64,000 nt of DNA from Streptomyces sp. SN-593 (GCF_016756395.1 NZ_AP018365.1:4439001-4503000); one strand, 5' to 3'. Shown: positions 48,624 to 57,730, numbered from the stretch's first letter. The notes: generated from the letters alone by a model not told the origin. Program-made: numbers and translations.

Positions 48624-51020
48624 GTGAACATGGCTGTCCAGGGGCGCTCCGGCGCCGAACCCCCGTCACCCGCGGGCGCAGCGGAAGGGCTCCAGCCGTT
48701 CCTGCACGACGCCTGTACGACCGTGTACGCGCCGAGCCTGGTGCTCTCCCGTCGCAGCGGTGACCTGGCGGGCGGGGCGGACGGCTTCTTCCACGGCGAC
48801 CGGCGTGCGCTGTCCCGCCTGGAGGTGCGCTTCGAGGCCGGCGGCGGCCCGGTGCTGCTGGCGCCGGTCGGGCACACCCTGCGGGCGGCCGACGAGACCG
48901 CCTACCGCGCGGTGCTGCGCGGTGTGGGCGAGACCACCGCCGACCCGGCCGTCACCCTCCACCGGGTGCGGCGCTTGACGCCCGGCCGGCTGCGGGAGAC
49001 GCTGCGGATCACGAACTCCGGTGCCCGCCACGTCTCGCTGACCATGGTGGTGGCCGCGGGCACCGACCTGGCGCGGATGGACGATGTCAAGAGCGGCCGC
49101 TTCCCGCGGCGGCGGCCCGCGGCGGCGGGAGGCGCCGAACCCCACGGCTCCGACCGCCCCCACGGCTCCGACGACCCCCGCGGCTCCGACGACCCCCGCG
49201 ACCCCGGTGGCCGCGGCGCTTCCGGCCCTTCCGGCGGCACCGGCGCACCTGACAGCGCCGAGGCCGCCGTGGACGCCGCGCACGCCGCGGCCACCGGCCT
49301 GTCCTGGCGGGACGAGGACGGGTTGTCGGTGCTGCTGGTCCCGATCACGGCGGCCCCCGACGCGACCGCCCCCGACGCGACCGCCCCCGACGCGGGGGCC
49401 CCGGACCCGGACGGCGCCGCCTTCGAGGCCGGCCCGTGCACCCGTGCCGGCACCCCGGCCGTGCGGCCCGAGGACGGCGAGCTGCGCTACGGCGTCGACC
49501 TCGCCCCCGGCGCCTCCTGGCAGGCCGTGCTCGAATGCACCGTGCACGACCCGCGGCCCGCGCCCTTCCCGGCGCCCGCCCCCGGCACCGTGGACTGGCC
49601 CCGGCCCCGGGTCACCTCGGCCGACCAGCGGCTGGACCGGCTGGTGGCCCGCTCGGTCGGCGACCTGGAACGGCTGCTGCTGACCGACCCCGACCACCCC
49701 GGCGACACCTTCCTGGCCGCCGGCGCCCCCTGGTTCCTCACCCTCTTCGGGCGGGACTCGCTGTGGGCGGCCCGCATGCTGCTCCCGCTCGGCACCGACC
49801 TGGCCGCGGGCACCCTGCGCACCCTGGCCCGCCGCCAGGGCACCCGCACCGACCCGCGCACCGAGGAGCAGCCGGGCAAGATCCTGCACGAGGTGCGCCG
49901 CGAGCCGCTGCGGCTGGCCGACTCCCGCGCGCTGCCCGCCGTGTACTACGGCACCGTGGACGCCACCCCGCTGTGGATCACGCTGCTGCACGACGCCTGG
50001 CGCTGGGGCCTGCCCGACGACCAGGTCGCCGACCTGCTGCCCCACGCGGAGGCCGGGCTGGAGTGGCTGGCCCGCCACGGCGACGCCGACGGGGACGGCC
50101 TGCTGGAGTACGTGGACAGCACCGGCAGCGGCCTGGCCAACCAGGGCTGGAAGGACTCCGGCGACTCCATCCGCTGGCGCGACGGCCGGCTCGCCGCGCC
50201 GCCCATCGCCCTGTGCGAGGTCCAGGCGTACGCGTACGAGGCCGCCGTCGCCGGCGCCGTCCTGCTGCGCGCCTTCGACCGGCCCGGCGCGGACCGCTGG
50301 GAGGAGTGGGCCGGCACGGTCCGGCGCCGTTTCCGGGAGAGCTTCTGGGTCGAGGACGCGCTCGGCCGCTACCCCGCGGTCGCGCTCGACGCGGACAAGC
50401 GCCCGGTCGACTCCGCCACCTCCGCCTTCGGGCACCTGCTCGGCACCGGGCTGCTGGACCACGAGGAGAGCGCGCTGCTCGCCGACCGGCTGGCCGGCCC
50501 CGACCTCGACTGCGGCTTCGGGCTGCGCACCCTCAGCCGCCGCAACTCCGGGTTCAACCCGCTCGGCTACCACGTCGGTTCGGTGTGGCCGCACGACACG
50601 GCGATAGCGGTGCACGGCCTGGTCCGGGCCGGCTTCCCGGCCCAGGCGGTGCCGCTCGCCAGGGGCCTGGTCGCCGCCTCGGCCGGCTTCGAGTCCCGGC
50701 TGCCGGAGCTGTACGGCGGCCACGGCAGCTCCTACGACGAGGGTCCGGCCCCCTACCCCGCCGCCTGCCGCCCCCAGGCGTGGTCGGCCGCGGCGGGCGT
50801 GCTGCTGGTGCAGGCCGCCCTCGGGCTCTCCGCCGACGTGCCCGCCGGCCGGCTGCGGGTGGACCCCGCCGCCGACGCCTTCGGACCGCTGCACGTCACC
50901 GGCCTGCGGGTGGCGGGCGGCCCGCTGTCCGTACGGCTCGACGCCGCCGGCCGGGTGGAGGTCCACGCCCCCGACGGGCTCGCCCTGGACGGCGTCCTGC
51001 CGCGGCCCGCCGGGGCCTGA
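48624..51020 (+). CDS. Glycogen-debranching-like glycoside hydrolase
   Basis: 798 residues. The N-terminal domain (HDACTTVYAPSLVLSRRSGDL ... FFHGDRRALSRLEV) is the GDE_N-like beta domain. It carries a disordered insertion of ~70 residues with His/Arg-Gly-Ser-Asp repeats and two Asp-Ala-Thr-Ala-Pro repeats. The C-terminal (alpha/alpha)6 barrel has APWFLTLFGRDSLWAARML, KILHEVRREPL, VYYGTVDATPLWITLLHDAW, NQGWKDSGDSI and HVGSVWPHDTAIAVHG, as in amylo-alpha-1,6-glucosidase/GH15-type enzymes. No signal peptide, so it is intracellular and acts on imported oligosaccharides. GTG 48624 follows GAGAGG. It is divergent from the LacI-type gene and precedes the esterase. Confidence 0.88.
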   Translation: MNMAVQGRSGAEPPSPAGAAEGLQPFLHDACTTVYAPSLVLSRRSGDLAGGADGFFHGDRRALSRLEVRFEAGGGPVLLAPVGHTLRAADETAYRAVLRGVGETTADPAVTLHRVRRLTPGRLRETLRITNSGARHVSLTMVVAAGTDLARMDDVKSGRFPRRRPAAAGGAEPHGSDRPHGSDDPRGSDDPRDPGGRGASGPSGGTGAPDSAEAAVDAAHAAATGLSWRDEDGLSVLLVPITAAPDATAPDATAPDAGAPDPDGAAFEAGPCTRAGTPAVRPEDGELRYGVDLAPGASWQAVLECTVHDPRPAPFPAPAPGTVDWPRPRVTSADQRLDRLVARSVGDLERLLLTDPDHPGDTFLAAGAPWFLTLFGRDSLWAARMLLPLGTDLAAGTLRTLARRQGTRTDPRTEEQPGKILHEVRREPLRLADSRALPAVYYGTVDATPLWITLLHDAWRWGLPDDQVADLLPHAEAGLEWLARHGDADGDGLLEYVDSTGSGLANQGWKDSGDSIRWRDGRLAAPPIALCEVQAYAYEAAVAGAVLLRAFDRPGADRWEEWAGTVRRRFRESFWVEDALGRYPAVALDADKRPVDSATSAFGHLLGTGLLDHEESALLADRLAGPDLDCGFGLRTLSRRNSGFNPLGYHVGSVWPHDTAIAVHGLVRAGFPAQAVPLARGLVAASAGFESRLPELYGGHGSSYDEGPAPYPAACRPQAWSAAAGVLLVQAALGLSADVPAGRLRVDPAADAFGPLHVTGLRVAGGPLSVRLDAAGRVEVHAPDGLALDGVLPRPAGA

Positions 51021-51080
51021 CGTCCGGCGCCCGCCGCCCCGCCCCACCCCGACCACCGCCTCACGCAGGAGGACCGCCCC

Positions 51081-52058
51081 GTGCCCGAGACCGACCTGCC
51101 GCTCGACGAACTGCGCCGCTACCTGCCGGACCGCCAGGAGCCCCCGGACTTCGACGCGTTCTGGGCCGCCACGCTCGCCGAGGCCCGCACCCACGACCGC
51201 CCGGCCGAGTTCACCCCCCACGACGCCCGGCTCACCGAGGTGCGCGTCTACGACGTGCGCTTCCCCGGCTACGCCGGCGACCCGGTGGCCGGCTGGCTGC
51301 TGGTGCCCACCGCCGCCCGCACACCCCGCCCCTGCGTCGTCGGCTACCTCGGCTACGGCGGCGGGCGCGGCTTCCCGTACGAGTGGCTGACCTGGCCGGC
51401 CGCCGGCTACGTCCACCTGCTGATGGACACCCGCGGGCAGGGCGGCTCGCTCCAGCCCGGCGCCACCGGCGACCCGCACGGCAGCGCAGGCTCCTCCTCG
51501 CCCGGCATGGTCACCCGCGGCATCCAGCGCCCGGAGGACTACTACTACCGCCGGGTGTTCACCGACGCGGTCCGCGCCGTGGACGCCGCGCGCGCCCATC
51601 CGGCCGTCGACCGGGAACGGGTCGTGGTGGCCGGCGGCAGCCAGGGCGGCGGCATCGCGCTGGCCGCCGCCGCGCTGGCCGACGGGGTCCGCGCCGCGGT
51701 CATCGACCAACCCTCGCTCTGCCACTACCGGCGGGCCCTGTCCGTGGTGGAGGGCAACGCCTACCGCGAGATCTGGACCTACCTGCGCACCCATCGCGAC
51801 CAGGTGGAGCAGGTCTTCGACACCCTCTCCTACTTCGACGGCGTCAACTTCGCTGCCCGGGCCACCGCGCCCGCCCTCTTCGCGGTCGGCCTGATGGACG
51901 ACATCTGCCCGCCCTCCACGGTCTTCGCCGCCCACAACCACTACGCGGGGCCGAAGGACATCCAGGTCTGGCCGTACAACCGCCACGAGGGCGGCGGACA
52001 GCACCAGGTGGTCCACCAGTTGGACTTCCTGCGGTCCGTGCTCGGCGAGGTGGGCTGA
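51081..52058 (+). CDS. Acetylxylan esterase-type (CE7) alpha/beta hydrolase
   Basis: 325 residues, the usual length of the CE7 family. Signature RGQGG (about 118-122) and the nucleophile elbow G-G-S187-Q-G-G are present, with acid Asp273/274 in GLMDDICPPST and His302 in NRHEGGG. CE7 enzymes deacetylate xylo-oligosaccharides and cephalosporin C inside the cell. GTG 51081 follows GGAGG at 9 bases. It lies 60 bases after the debranching-type gene on the same strand, so the two form a unit that prepares imported, acetylated oligosaccharides for breakdown. Confidence 0.93.
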   Translation: MPETDLPLDELRRYLPDRQEPPDFDAFWAATLAEARTHDRPAEFTPHDARLTEVRVYDVRFPGYAGDPVAGWLLVPTAARTPRPCVVGYLGYGGGRGFPYEWLTWPAAGYVHLLMDTRGQGGSLQPGATGDPHGSAGSSSPGMVTRGIQRPEDYYYRRVFTDAVRAVDAARAHPAVDRERVVVAGGSQGGGIALAAAALADGVRAAVIDQPSLCHYRRALSVVEGNAYREIWTYLRTHRDQVEQVFDTLSYFDGVNFAARATAPALFAVGLMDDICPPSTVFAAHNHYAGPKDIQVWPYNRHEGGGQHQVVHQLDFLRSVLGEVG

Positions 52059-52104
52059 CCGGGCCGGGCGGGGCCGGGGCGGGGCCGGGTGGATCAGCGG
52101 GCGG

Positions 52105-52159
52105 GGTTCCGGTCCGCCCGGGCGGACAGCCCCACGGAACGCGGGTTCCGGTCCGCCCG
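52105..52159. repeat. 16-bp direct repeat at a gene junction
   Basis: GGTTCCGGTCCGCCCG occurs at 52105-52120 and 52144-52159, 39 bases apart. The second copy ends at the base before the stop codon of the DUF998 gene. Confidence 0.6.
52112..52127. terminator. 16-bp perfect palindrome between convergent genes
   Basis: GTCCGCCCGGGCGGAC lies between the esterase and DUF998 stop codons. It has no unpaired loop in sequence, so the hairpin would open its central bases. A bidirectional terminator is likely. Confidence 0.5.
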
Positions 52160-52786
52160 CTACGGCGTGCCCGGCCCCGTCACGGCCGGGCGCGGCCGGG
52201 CGCGGCGCCGGGCGTGCCACAGGCAGGAGGCCACCACGACCACCGGCCACGCCGCCTGCACCGAGGTCACGACGCGTTCGGCGACGCCCGCCGCTCCGTC
52301 CATCTCCACCTCGACCAGAAACCAGGCCGCCCCGGCCCACATCAGCGCGCTCACCGCCACCGACGGCACCGGCCGCAGCCCCCACGGCGCGCGCCGGCCG
52401 CGGCGGGTGGCGAGCACCGGCCACACGGCCAGGAGGGTGAAGCCGACACCGACCACGGCGCCGTGCGACAGGGAGCCCCCGCTGCGCGGCGCGGGGAAGA
52501 CCGTCAGCAGGATCGCCGCCACCCCGCCGCCCGCCAGGCACAGCCGGCCGGCCGGCTTGGCCGCGTGCAGGCCCCACGCGGTGGCCACGTAGCTGCTCCC
52601 GACGGCGACGAGCGTGGCGGTCAGCACCAGGTAGCCGCGGTGGTTACCGGCCGCCAGCACGCTGATCGTCTGCGTCACCGGGTTGTACCCCGGCTCCTCC
52701 AGCAGGGTCGCCGTCGTGAAGCCCACGACCAACAGAACAGGGGCGCAGCTCGACGAGATCAGCGCCCACCAGGCCACAAGTCGCAT
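52160..52786 (-). CDS. DUF998 membrane protein
   Basis: 208 residues with six hydrophobic helices. The family pattern is visible in the second helix region (NPVTQTISVLAAGNHRGYL) and in GGSLSHGAVVGVGFTLLAVWP. DUF998 proteins are integral membrane proteins of unknown function. The ATG at 52786 fits a leaderless transcript from the TATGAT element six bases upstream; the GTG at 52789 is less likely. The gene is convergent with the esterase. The tail is basic and cytoplasmic. Confidence 0.83.
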   Translation of the reverse strand: MRLVAWWALISSSCAPVLLVVGFTTATLLEEPGYNPVTQTISVLAAGNHRGYLVLTATLVAVGSSYVATAWGLHAAKPAGRLCLAGGGVAAILLTVFPAPRSGGSLSHGAVVGVGFTLLAVWPVLATRRGRRAPWGLRPVPSVAVSALMWAGAAWFLVEVEMDGAAGVAERVVTSVQAAWPVVVVASCLWHARRRARPRPAVTGPGTP

Positions 52787-52792
52787 CACTCC

Positions 52793-52798
52793 ATCATA
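52793..52798 (-). promoter_or_regulatory. -10 element of the DUF998 gene
   Basis: TATGAT read on the minus strand, six bases before the ATG at 52786. The distance predicts transcription from the start codon itself. A clear -35 is not visible. Confidence 0.4.
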
Positions 52799-53066
52799 AA
52801 ACCGTCATTTCCCCCGCGCGCTGCGACCGGTCCGGTCCCGCCGCCGTACCGGCCGCCCCGGGCCCGCCGTGCCCGCGCCTTCCCCCGTATACGGCCGGGC
52901 GCTCCGGCGCGGGTGAGAAGGGGCGCATGCGCGGTCTTTCCGGGACATCCTGCGGCGACCGCCGTGACGATCTCGAAGAGCTTCTGGTGGAGCGTCAGTC
53001 GGCCGCATATTCTCCGGGTGCCGTCGGCGGCGAGCAGAGGCCGCCGCGTTCGTCACGGGAGACTGC

Positions 53067-54218
53067 ATGGGCGTCCACGAGCACGAGGTCGATCGGCGCA
53101 CGCTGTTCAGAGCCGGCCTGGGAGGGGCGGTGGCCGCGGTCGTCGGCACCGAACTCGCCTTCCCCGGTGCCGCGCACGCCGCGGGCACGGACCCCGGGAC
53201 GGCCTCGGCCGCGTTCCCCTGGATCATCGACTGCGACACCTGGGGCGCCCGCCCGCCGTCGAGCCCGATCCAGATCACCGGCAACACCACCAACAAGATC
53301 ATCCTGCACCACATGGCGTTCCCGAACGTGACCGACTACTCGCGCGACCACGCGATGCAACTGGCCCGGGACTGCCAGGACCTGCACATGGACACCAACG
53401 GCTGGGCCGACACCGGCCAGCACTTCACCGTCAGCCGCGGCGGGTACGTGCTGGAGGGCCGGCACCAGAGCCTGTCGACGCTGGAGACCGGCGAGCACCA
53501 GGTGATCGCCGCGCACTGCCCGGGCGAGAACGGCAACGCGATCGGCATCGAGAACGAGGGCACGTACATCACCGAGACCCCGCCGCAGGCGCTGCTGGAC
53601 TCGCTGGTCGAGCTGTGCGCGGCGGTCTGCCGGCAGTTCGGCCTGAACGCCTGGGACATCTTCGGCCACTGGGACTTCACCACGACGGACTGCCCGGGCA
53701 TCGCCTTCTACGCGCAGTTCCCGACGGTCCGCCGCCGCGTGCTCGCGGCGCTGCGCACGCCGCACGCGCAGATCCCCGCCCGCCGCTGGCCCGACATCTG
53801 GCGGTTCGTCGACAGCCCGGTGGTGGAGGTCGCGCAGTACCTCCTCGACGCCGCGGGCTACGCGCTGGCCACCGACGGCGTCTTCGGCCTGGACATGAAC
53901 GACGCGGTCGCCGACTTCCAGACCACGCACGGCATCCCGGTGACGGCGGACTGCACCTTCGACAGCGCCACCTGGGAGGCGCTCACCCCCCGCCTCGACC
54001 GCCACTCCACCGGACTGCCGGTCAGCGCCCTTCAGTTGATGCTCAGCCGCAAGGGGTACGGCGACGTGACGGTCAGCGGCGCCTTTGACCACGCCACCGC
54101 GAAGGCCGTGCAGGGCATGCAGCGCCTGCACGGCCTGGTGCCGGACGGCACGGTGGACCTGGGCACCTGGTGCGCCGTCGTCGGCGGTTCGGTGCGCGAG
54201 GCGTTCGGCCGCCACTGA
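53067..54218 (+). CDS. Tat-exported PGRP-type N-acetylmuramoyl-L-alanine amidase
   Basis: 383 residues. The twin-arginine signal DRRTLFRAGLGGAVAAVVG, cut near AHA, implies folded export. The amidase_2/PGRP domain has His82 in ILHHMA, His201 and Cys209 in FGHWDFTTTDCPG as zinc ligands, and the conserved WGARPPSSPI start. Two peptidoglycan-binding type 1 domains follow (VEVAQYLLDAAGYALATDGV and VSALQLMLSRKGYGDVTVSG). It cuts the bond between MurNAc and the stem peptide in the wall. The ATG at 53067 follows GGGAG. It is monocistronic, and the 5' region is ~270 bases without a gene. Confidence 0.93.
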   Translation: MGVHEHEVDRRTLFRAGLGGAVAAVVGTELAFPGAAHAAGTDPGTASAAFPWIIDCDTWGARPPSSPIQITGNTTNKIILHHMAFPNVTDYSRDHAMQLARDCQDLHMDTNGWADTGQHFTVSRGGYVLEGRHQSLSTLETGEHQVIAAHCPGENGNAIGIENEGTYITETPPQALLDSLVELCAAVCRQFGLNAWDIFGHWDFTTTDCPGIAFYAQFPTVRRRVLAALRTPHAQIPARRWPDIWRFVDSPVVEVAQYLLDAAGYALATDGVFGLDMNDAVADFQTTHGIPVTADCTFDSATWEALTPRLDRHSTGLPVSALQLMLSRKGYGDVTVSGAFDHATAKAVQGMQRLHGLVPDGTVDLGTWCAVVGGSVREAFGRH

Positions 54219-54224
54219 GCCGCG

Positions 54225-54263
54225 CCGGGGCGGCCGTCACCGGACCGGGGCGGCCGTCACCGG
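54225..54263. repeat. 20-bp tandem duplication at a gene end
   Basis: CCGGGGCGGCCGTCACCGGA is repeated head to tail (54225 and 54245). The stop codon of the TDT transporter gene lies in the second copy, so a duplication at the 3' end left a spare copy of the gene's end downstream. Confidence 0.65.
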
Positions 54264-55432
54264 GCGGGTTCGGCCGGCGCGGGACGGAAGAGGCCGCCGC
54301 GGGCGCTGCCCGCGGCGGTCCGGGCGCCCACGGTCAGCCAGGCGGCGGCGAGGAAGGCGTAGAGCGCGACGGCCGCGTCCTTCAGGGGCGTCGAGCCGAG
54401 GTGGACGGCCAGCGCGCCGGTGCCGGTGACGCAGGTGCCGACCGGGAAGGTGAAGCTCCACCAGGTCAGCGAGAAGGGCAGGCCGCCGCGCAGGGTGCGC
54501 AGCGTGATGCTCACCGCCAGCGCCAGCCACATCATGGCGAAGCCCCAGGTGGGCACGCCGTACAGGAAGCCGAACGCCCGGGCCGCGCCGGCGTAGGGGT
54601 GCGGCAGGGCGAGCGGGGCGACGTCGCCGAGCAGGTTGGCGGCGGTGACGGACTGGCCGAGCGGGCCGAGCACGATCCACAGGGTGGGGACCATGGCGGC
54701 CGGGCCGATCGCGTGGTGCACCAGCCGCGCCCAGACCTGGGTGATGATCACCACGCTCGCGAACAGGCTGATGCCGAACATCGCGTAGCAGCCCAGCAGC
54801 AGCGTCAACCGGCCCTGGCCGGGCGCCACATGGGGGACGAGCGCGGCACCGGTGGCGGCCGAGACCATGGGCGGCACCACCGGCATCAGCCAGCCGCCGA
54901 ACGCGGCGTCGGCGGCCGCCCCGGCGCCGGTCATCACCCGGTACGGAATCCACACCGCGGTGACCAGCCCGAGCGCGGTGCCCGCGCTCCACAGCACGAC
55001 GTCCACCACCAGGGCCGGACGGGCCCCGATCCAGTCCTGGCCGAGCGAGAGCGTGCCCGCGCCCACGGTGAGCAGCGCCATCGCCGGGGCGCCCCAGAAG
55101 TAGGCCGCCACCGGGTGGTGCGCGTGCGCCCTGGCCTGCGCCCGGTGCCGGGTCCAGTGCACCGCCCAGGCCGCGCTGAGCGCGGTCAGCAGGAACGCGG
55201 CGAGCGCCCAGACGGCGGTGGCGGCCGTCCGCAGGCCCGGCGCGTGCACGGGCAGGGTCGCCGCCGCGTTCGCGGTGATGCCGGTGCCCATGACCGAGGC
55301 GTACCAGTTGGGGCCGAGGTGCCGGAACACGTCGGCGGGGCGGTCGAGTTCGCGCAGCAGTCCCCAGGGCGGGCGGCGCGCCGGCCGGGGGCCGCCGGAT
55401 CGCGGCGGTGCGGTGAGCGGCGAGGTGGTCAT
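54257..55432 (-). CDS. TDT-family (TehA/SLAC1-like) transporter
   Basis: 391 residues with ten hydrophobic helices. GPNWYASVMGTGITANAA near residue 41 is the start of the tellurite-resistance/dicarboxylate transporter family, and PTWGFAMMWLALAVSITLRTL plus the SFTFPVGTCVTGT motif near the end fit. Family members move malate, sulfite or other small anions; the substrate is not readable here. ATG 55432 has GGGGG four bases upstream. It is divergent from a LysR-type gene, with 70 bases between, so this regulator very likely controls it. Confidence 0.9.
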   Translation of the reverse strand: MTTSPLTAPPRSGGPRPARRPPWGLLRELDRPADVFRHLGPNWYASVMGTGITANAAATLPVHAPGLRTAATAVWALAAFLLTALSAAWAVHWTRHRAQARAHAHHPVAAYFWGAPAMALLTVGAGTLSLGQDWIGARPALVVDVVLWSAGTALGLVTAVWIPYRVMTGAGAAADAAFGGWLMPVVPPMVSAATGAALVPHVAPGQGRLTLLLGCYAMFGISLFASVVIITQVWARLVHHAIGPAAMVPTLWIVLGPLGQSVTAANLLGDVAPLALPHPYAGAARAFGFLYGVPTWGFAMMWLALAVSITLRTLRGGLPFSLTWWSFTFPVGTCVTGTGALAVHLGSTPLKDAAVALYAFLAAAWLTVGARTAAGSARGGLFRPAPAEPAR

Positions 55433-55481
55433 GCCCCCAGCCTCGGGCGGGTCCGACGGCGCGGGTAGGGAGCAGTCCGGC

Positions 55482-55496
55482 ATGACGTCATAGACT
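55482..55496 (+). promoter_or_regulatory. ATGACGTCAT palindrome and leaderless -10 of the LysR gene
   Basis: A perfect 10-bp palindrome (55482-55491) overlaps TAGACT (55491-55496), which ends six bases before the ATG at 55503. This fits an autoregulatory site at the start of a leaderless LysR message and could also act on the divergent transporter gene. Confidence 0.5.
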
Positions 55497-55502
55497 CGGC
55501 TT

Positions 55503-56438
55503 ATGCCCCTGACCAGCCGGGTGCGCGACCTGGGCCCGTTCGACCTGCTGCTGTCCGCGGCGCGCCTGGGCAGCCTCGGCGCCGCGGCGCGCGAGCACGG
55601 CATCAGCCAGCCCGCGGCCAGCTCCCGGATCAGGTACCTGGAGCGGCGGACCGGCGTCACCCTGCTGGAGCGCTCGCCGCAGGGCTCCCGGCTGACCGCG
55701 CCGGGCTCCCTGGTCGCGGACTGGGCGCGCACCGCGCTCGACGCGGCCGCCGCCCTGGAGGCCGGGCTGACCTCGCTGCACCGCACCGCGGAGGCGCGGC
55801 TGACGGTGGCCGCGAGCATGACCATCGCCGAGTACCTGCTGCCGCACTGGCTGGTCCGCTTCCACCAGGAGGTCGAGGGCACCGCGGTGGCCCTGACCAC
55901 GGGGAACTCCGACGAGGTCGCCGCGGCCGTGCTGTCCGGGGCCGCCGCGATCGGGTTCGTGGAGGGCCCGGCGGTGCCGCGCGGTATCACCGCGCACCCG
56001 GTGGGGCGGGACGAGCTGAAGGTGATCGTGCATCCCGGGCATCCGTGGGCGCGCCGCCGGCCGCCGGCCGCCGTCACCCCGGACGAGCTGGCCGCGACCT
56101 CGCTGGTCAGCCGAGAGCACGGCTCGGGGACCCGGCTCTACCTGGAGCGCGCGCTGCGGGCCGGGACCGACCGCCCGCTCGCCGCGCCGGTCATCGAGGT
56201 CTCCTCCACCACCGCGATCAAGACCGCGGTGGCCGAGGGGGTGGCGCCGGCGGTGCTCAGCTCGCTCGCGGTCGAGCGCGACCTGGCGGCCGGCGCCGTG
56301 GTCGCGGTGCCGGTGGACGGGCTGGACCTGACCCGCACGCTGCGGGTGGTGCGCCGCACCGGCCAGGACTTCTCGGGCGCGGCCCGCGAACTCGCCGCCA
56401 TCGCCCGCCGCCGGGCCCCCGCGCGCCCGCCCGCCTGA
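55503..56438 (+). CDS. LysR-family regulator
   Basis: 311 residues. The N-terminal winged helix is clear (FDLLLSAARLGSLGAAAREH, then SQPAASSRIRYLERRTGVTL). The LysR substrate domain follows, with TVAASMTIAEYLLPHWLVRF and GLVEGP-like IGFVEGPAVPRGI. It is the likely regulator of the divergent TDT transporter. Such pairs in related bacteria sense the transported anion (sulfite or a dicarboxylate are common), but that is inference. Length and domain order are normal. Confidence 0.93.
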   Translation: MPLTSRVRDLGPFDLLLSAARLGSLGAAAREHGISQPAASSRIRYLERRTGVTLLERSPQGSRLTAPGSLVADWARTALDAAAALEAGLTSLHRTAEARLTVAASMTIAEYLLPHWLVRFHQEVEGTAVALTTGNSDEVAAAVLSGAAAIGFVEGPAVPRGITAHPVGRDELKVIVHPGHPWARRRPPAAVTPDELAATSLVSREHGSGTRLYLERALRAGTDRPLAAPVIEVSSTTAIKTAVAEGVAPAVLSSLAVERDLAAGAVVAVPVDGLDLTRTLRVVRRTGQDFSGAARELAAIARRRAPARPPA

Positions 56439-56482
56439 CCCGGTTCCGCGCGCCTGACCCGCGGCCGCCCCCCGTGGGCGCG

Positions 56483-57274
56483 TCAGGCCGTCCACACCCC
56501 GCGCTCCGTGTCCGGGTCCTGGGTGAGGATCGCCCGCTGGAGCCGCTGCGCGGGCCCGGCCGGCTCCAGGCCCAGCTCGCTGACCAGGTTGTGGCGCAGC
56601 CGGTGGAAGACCTCCAGTGCCTGGCCACGGCGGCCGTTGAGGAACAGCGCCCGCATGTACTGCGTGTGGAGGTTCTCGTGCAGCGGGTGCTCGACGGTGA
56701 GGCCGGCCAGGCTGGCGAGCACGTCGCGGTACCTGCCCAGCCGGAGCTGGGCGTCCACCCAGTACTCGTGCAGCACCAGCCGCGACTCCTCCAGGCGGTA
56801 GCGGTCGGCCTCCAGCAGCCGGCCCACCGGGACGCCGGCCAGCGCCGGGCCGCGCCACAGCCGCAGCGCGTCGCCGAGCTGGCGGATGCCGGTGTCGTCG
56901 TCGCCGGCGTCCAGTGAGCGGCGCCCCGCCGCCGCCAGCGCGTCGTACCGCTCGATGTCCAGCTCCGCGGTGCCGGCGACGAAGCGGTAGCCGCCGGACT
57001 CGGTGCGCAGGATCTCCCGCGCGACCTCCGTGCCGGACAGGCCGGTGGCCGACGCGAAGACCTTGCGGAGGCTGAGGATGTAGGTCTGGACGGTGGTGAG
57101 GCAGCTGTTCGGCGGGTTGCCGTCCCAGAGTTCCGCCATCAGGGACGTCACCGGCACGAGCCGCCCCGAGCGGATGGCCAGCATCGACAGGACCTTGCGC
57201 AGTTTCGGCGCGCTCGGCGTCACGGAGACACCGTCCAGACGCACAAAGAGCGGACCGAGCATGCCGATCTTCAT
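56483..57274 (-). CDS. SARP-family regulator (orphan)
   Basis: 263 residues, the size of pathway-specific SARPs. An OmpR-like winged helix (about 15-95; APKLRKVLSMLAIRSGRLVP, then LTTVQTYILSLRKVF) and a bacterial transcriptional activation (BTAD) domain follow (about 100-250; LDIERYDALAAAGRRSL ... ALEVFHRLRHNLVSELGLEP). SARPs activate antibiotic pathways. No biosynthetic cluster is visible on either side, so its target lies elsewhere or is one of the neighbouring transporters. It starts with ATG 57274, behind GGGGG. The upstream region is AT-richer than average. Confidence 0.93.
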   Translation of the reverse strand: MKIGMLGPLFVRLDGVSVTPSAPKLRKVLSMLAIRSGRLVPVTSLMAELWDGNPPNSCLTTVQTYILSLRKVFASATGLSGTEVAREILRTESGGYRFVAGTAELDIERYDALAAAGRRSLDAGDDDTGIRQLGDALRLWRGPALAGVPVGRLLEADRYRLEESRLVLHEYWVDAQLRLGRYRDVLASLAGLTVEHPLHENLHTQYMRALFLNGRRGQALEVFHRLRHNLVSELGLEPAGPAQRLQRAILTQDPDTERGVWTA

Positions 57275-57730
57275 TTGCTACCCCCAGCTTGCCTATCAGG
57301 GCGGTGTGTCCATCAAGACCACGGGATAGCGTAACAAACCGGCAAAAGTCGCTTTCTTCTCCAAAGGGTCAAATGCCACGCGTTCCCGGCGGAAAGGAGG
57401 GCGGGCCGCCCCTTTTCGGGCCGATCGGGGACCCGCGGCCGGGTGCGCGGTTGTCCTGATCTCTTCGACAGAAGATCCGAACGACGGCGCCGCCCGCCCC
57501 GCGCTCGCGGACCTCCGCTCGGTGCCGCCCGGCGGGCCGCGCCCCGACGCGCGCCGGGAGGGCCCCCGGCGGGCGGGGACCGCCGCACCCGGGCCGGCCC
57601 GATGCGCGCTTCCCGGACAACTCGCGCCTCTTTGAGCGCTCTTCGAGGAAACGTTGAACAGGGCGCCCGGTGCGGGGGTCCGCACCGGGCGCCCGGCCCG
57701 GGGTGGCGGCCGCGCTCGGCCGCCGGCGCG
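57275..57730. other. Gene-free region upstream of the SARP gene
   Basis: 456 bases between two minus-strand genes. Bases 57290-57380 are AT-richer (for example TAACAAACCGGCAAAAGTCG) and must hold the SARP promoter, though no hexamer pair is convincing. The middle is GC-rich without coding sense, and the right end contains the terminator hairpin at 57661. Confidence 0.5.
57661..57694 (-). terminator. 15-bp perfect hairpin after the second sugar operon
   Basis: Arms 57661-57675 and 57680-57694 pair fully around GGGT, 37 bases beyond the MalG-type stop on the minus strand. It ends the binding-protein/permease operon before the SARP gene. Confidence 0.75.

Noticed and set aside
52927..53331. Small plus-strand frame upstream of the amidase gene
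   Set aside because: It overlaps the start of the Tat-amidase in another frame and has no ribosome site or recognisable domain.
57296..57685. Possible gene upstream of the SARP gene (minus strand)
   Set aside because: The frame has mixed codon use, covers the terminator hairpin at 57661-57694 and gives an Arg/Pro/Ala-rich peptide without a ribosome site.
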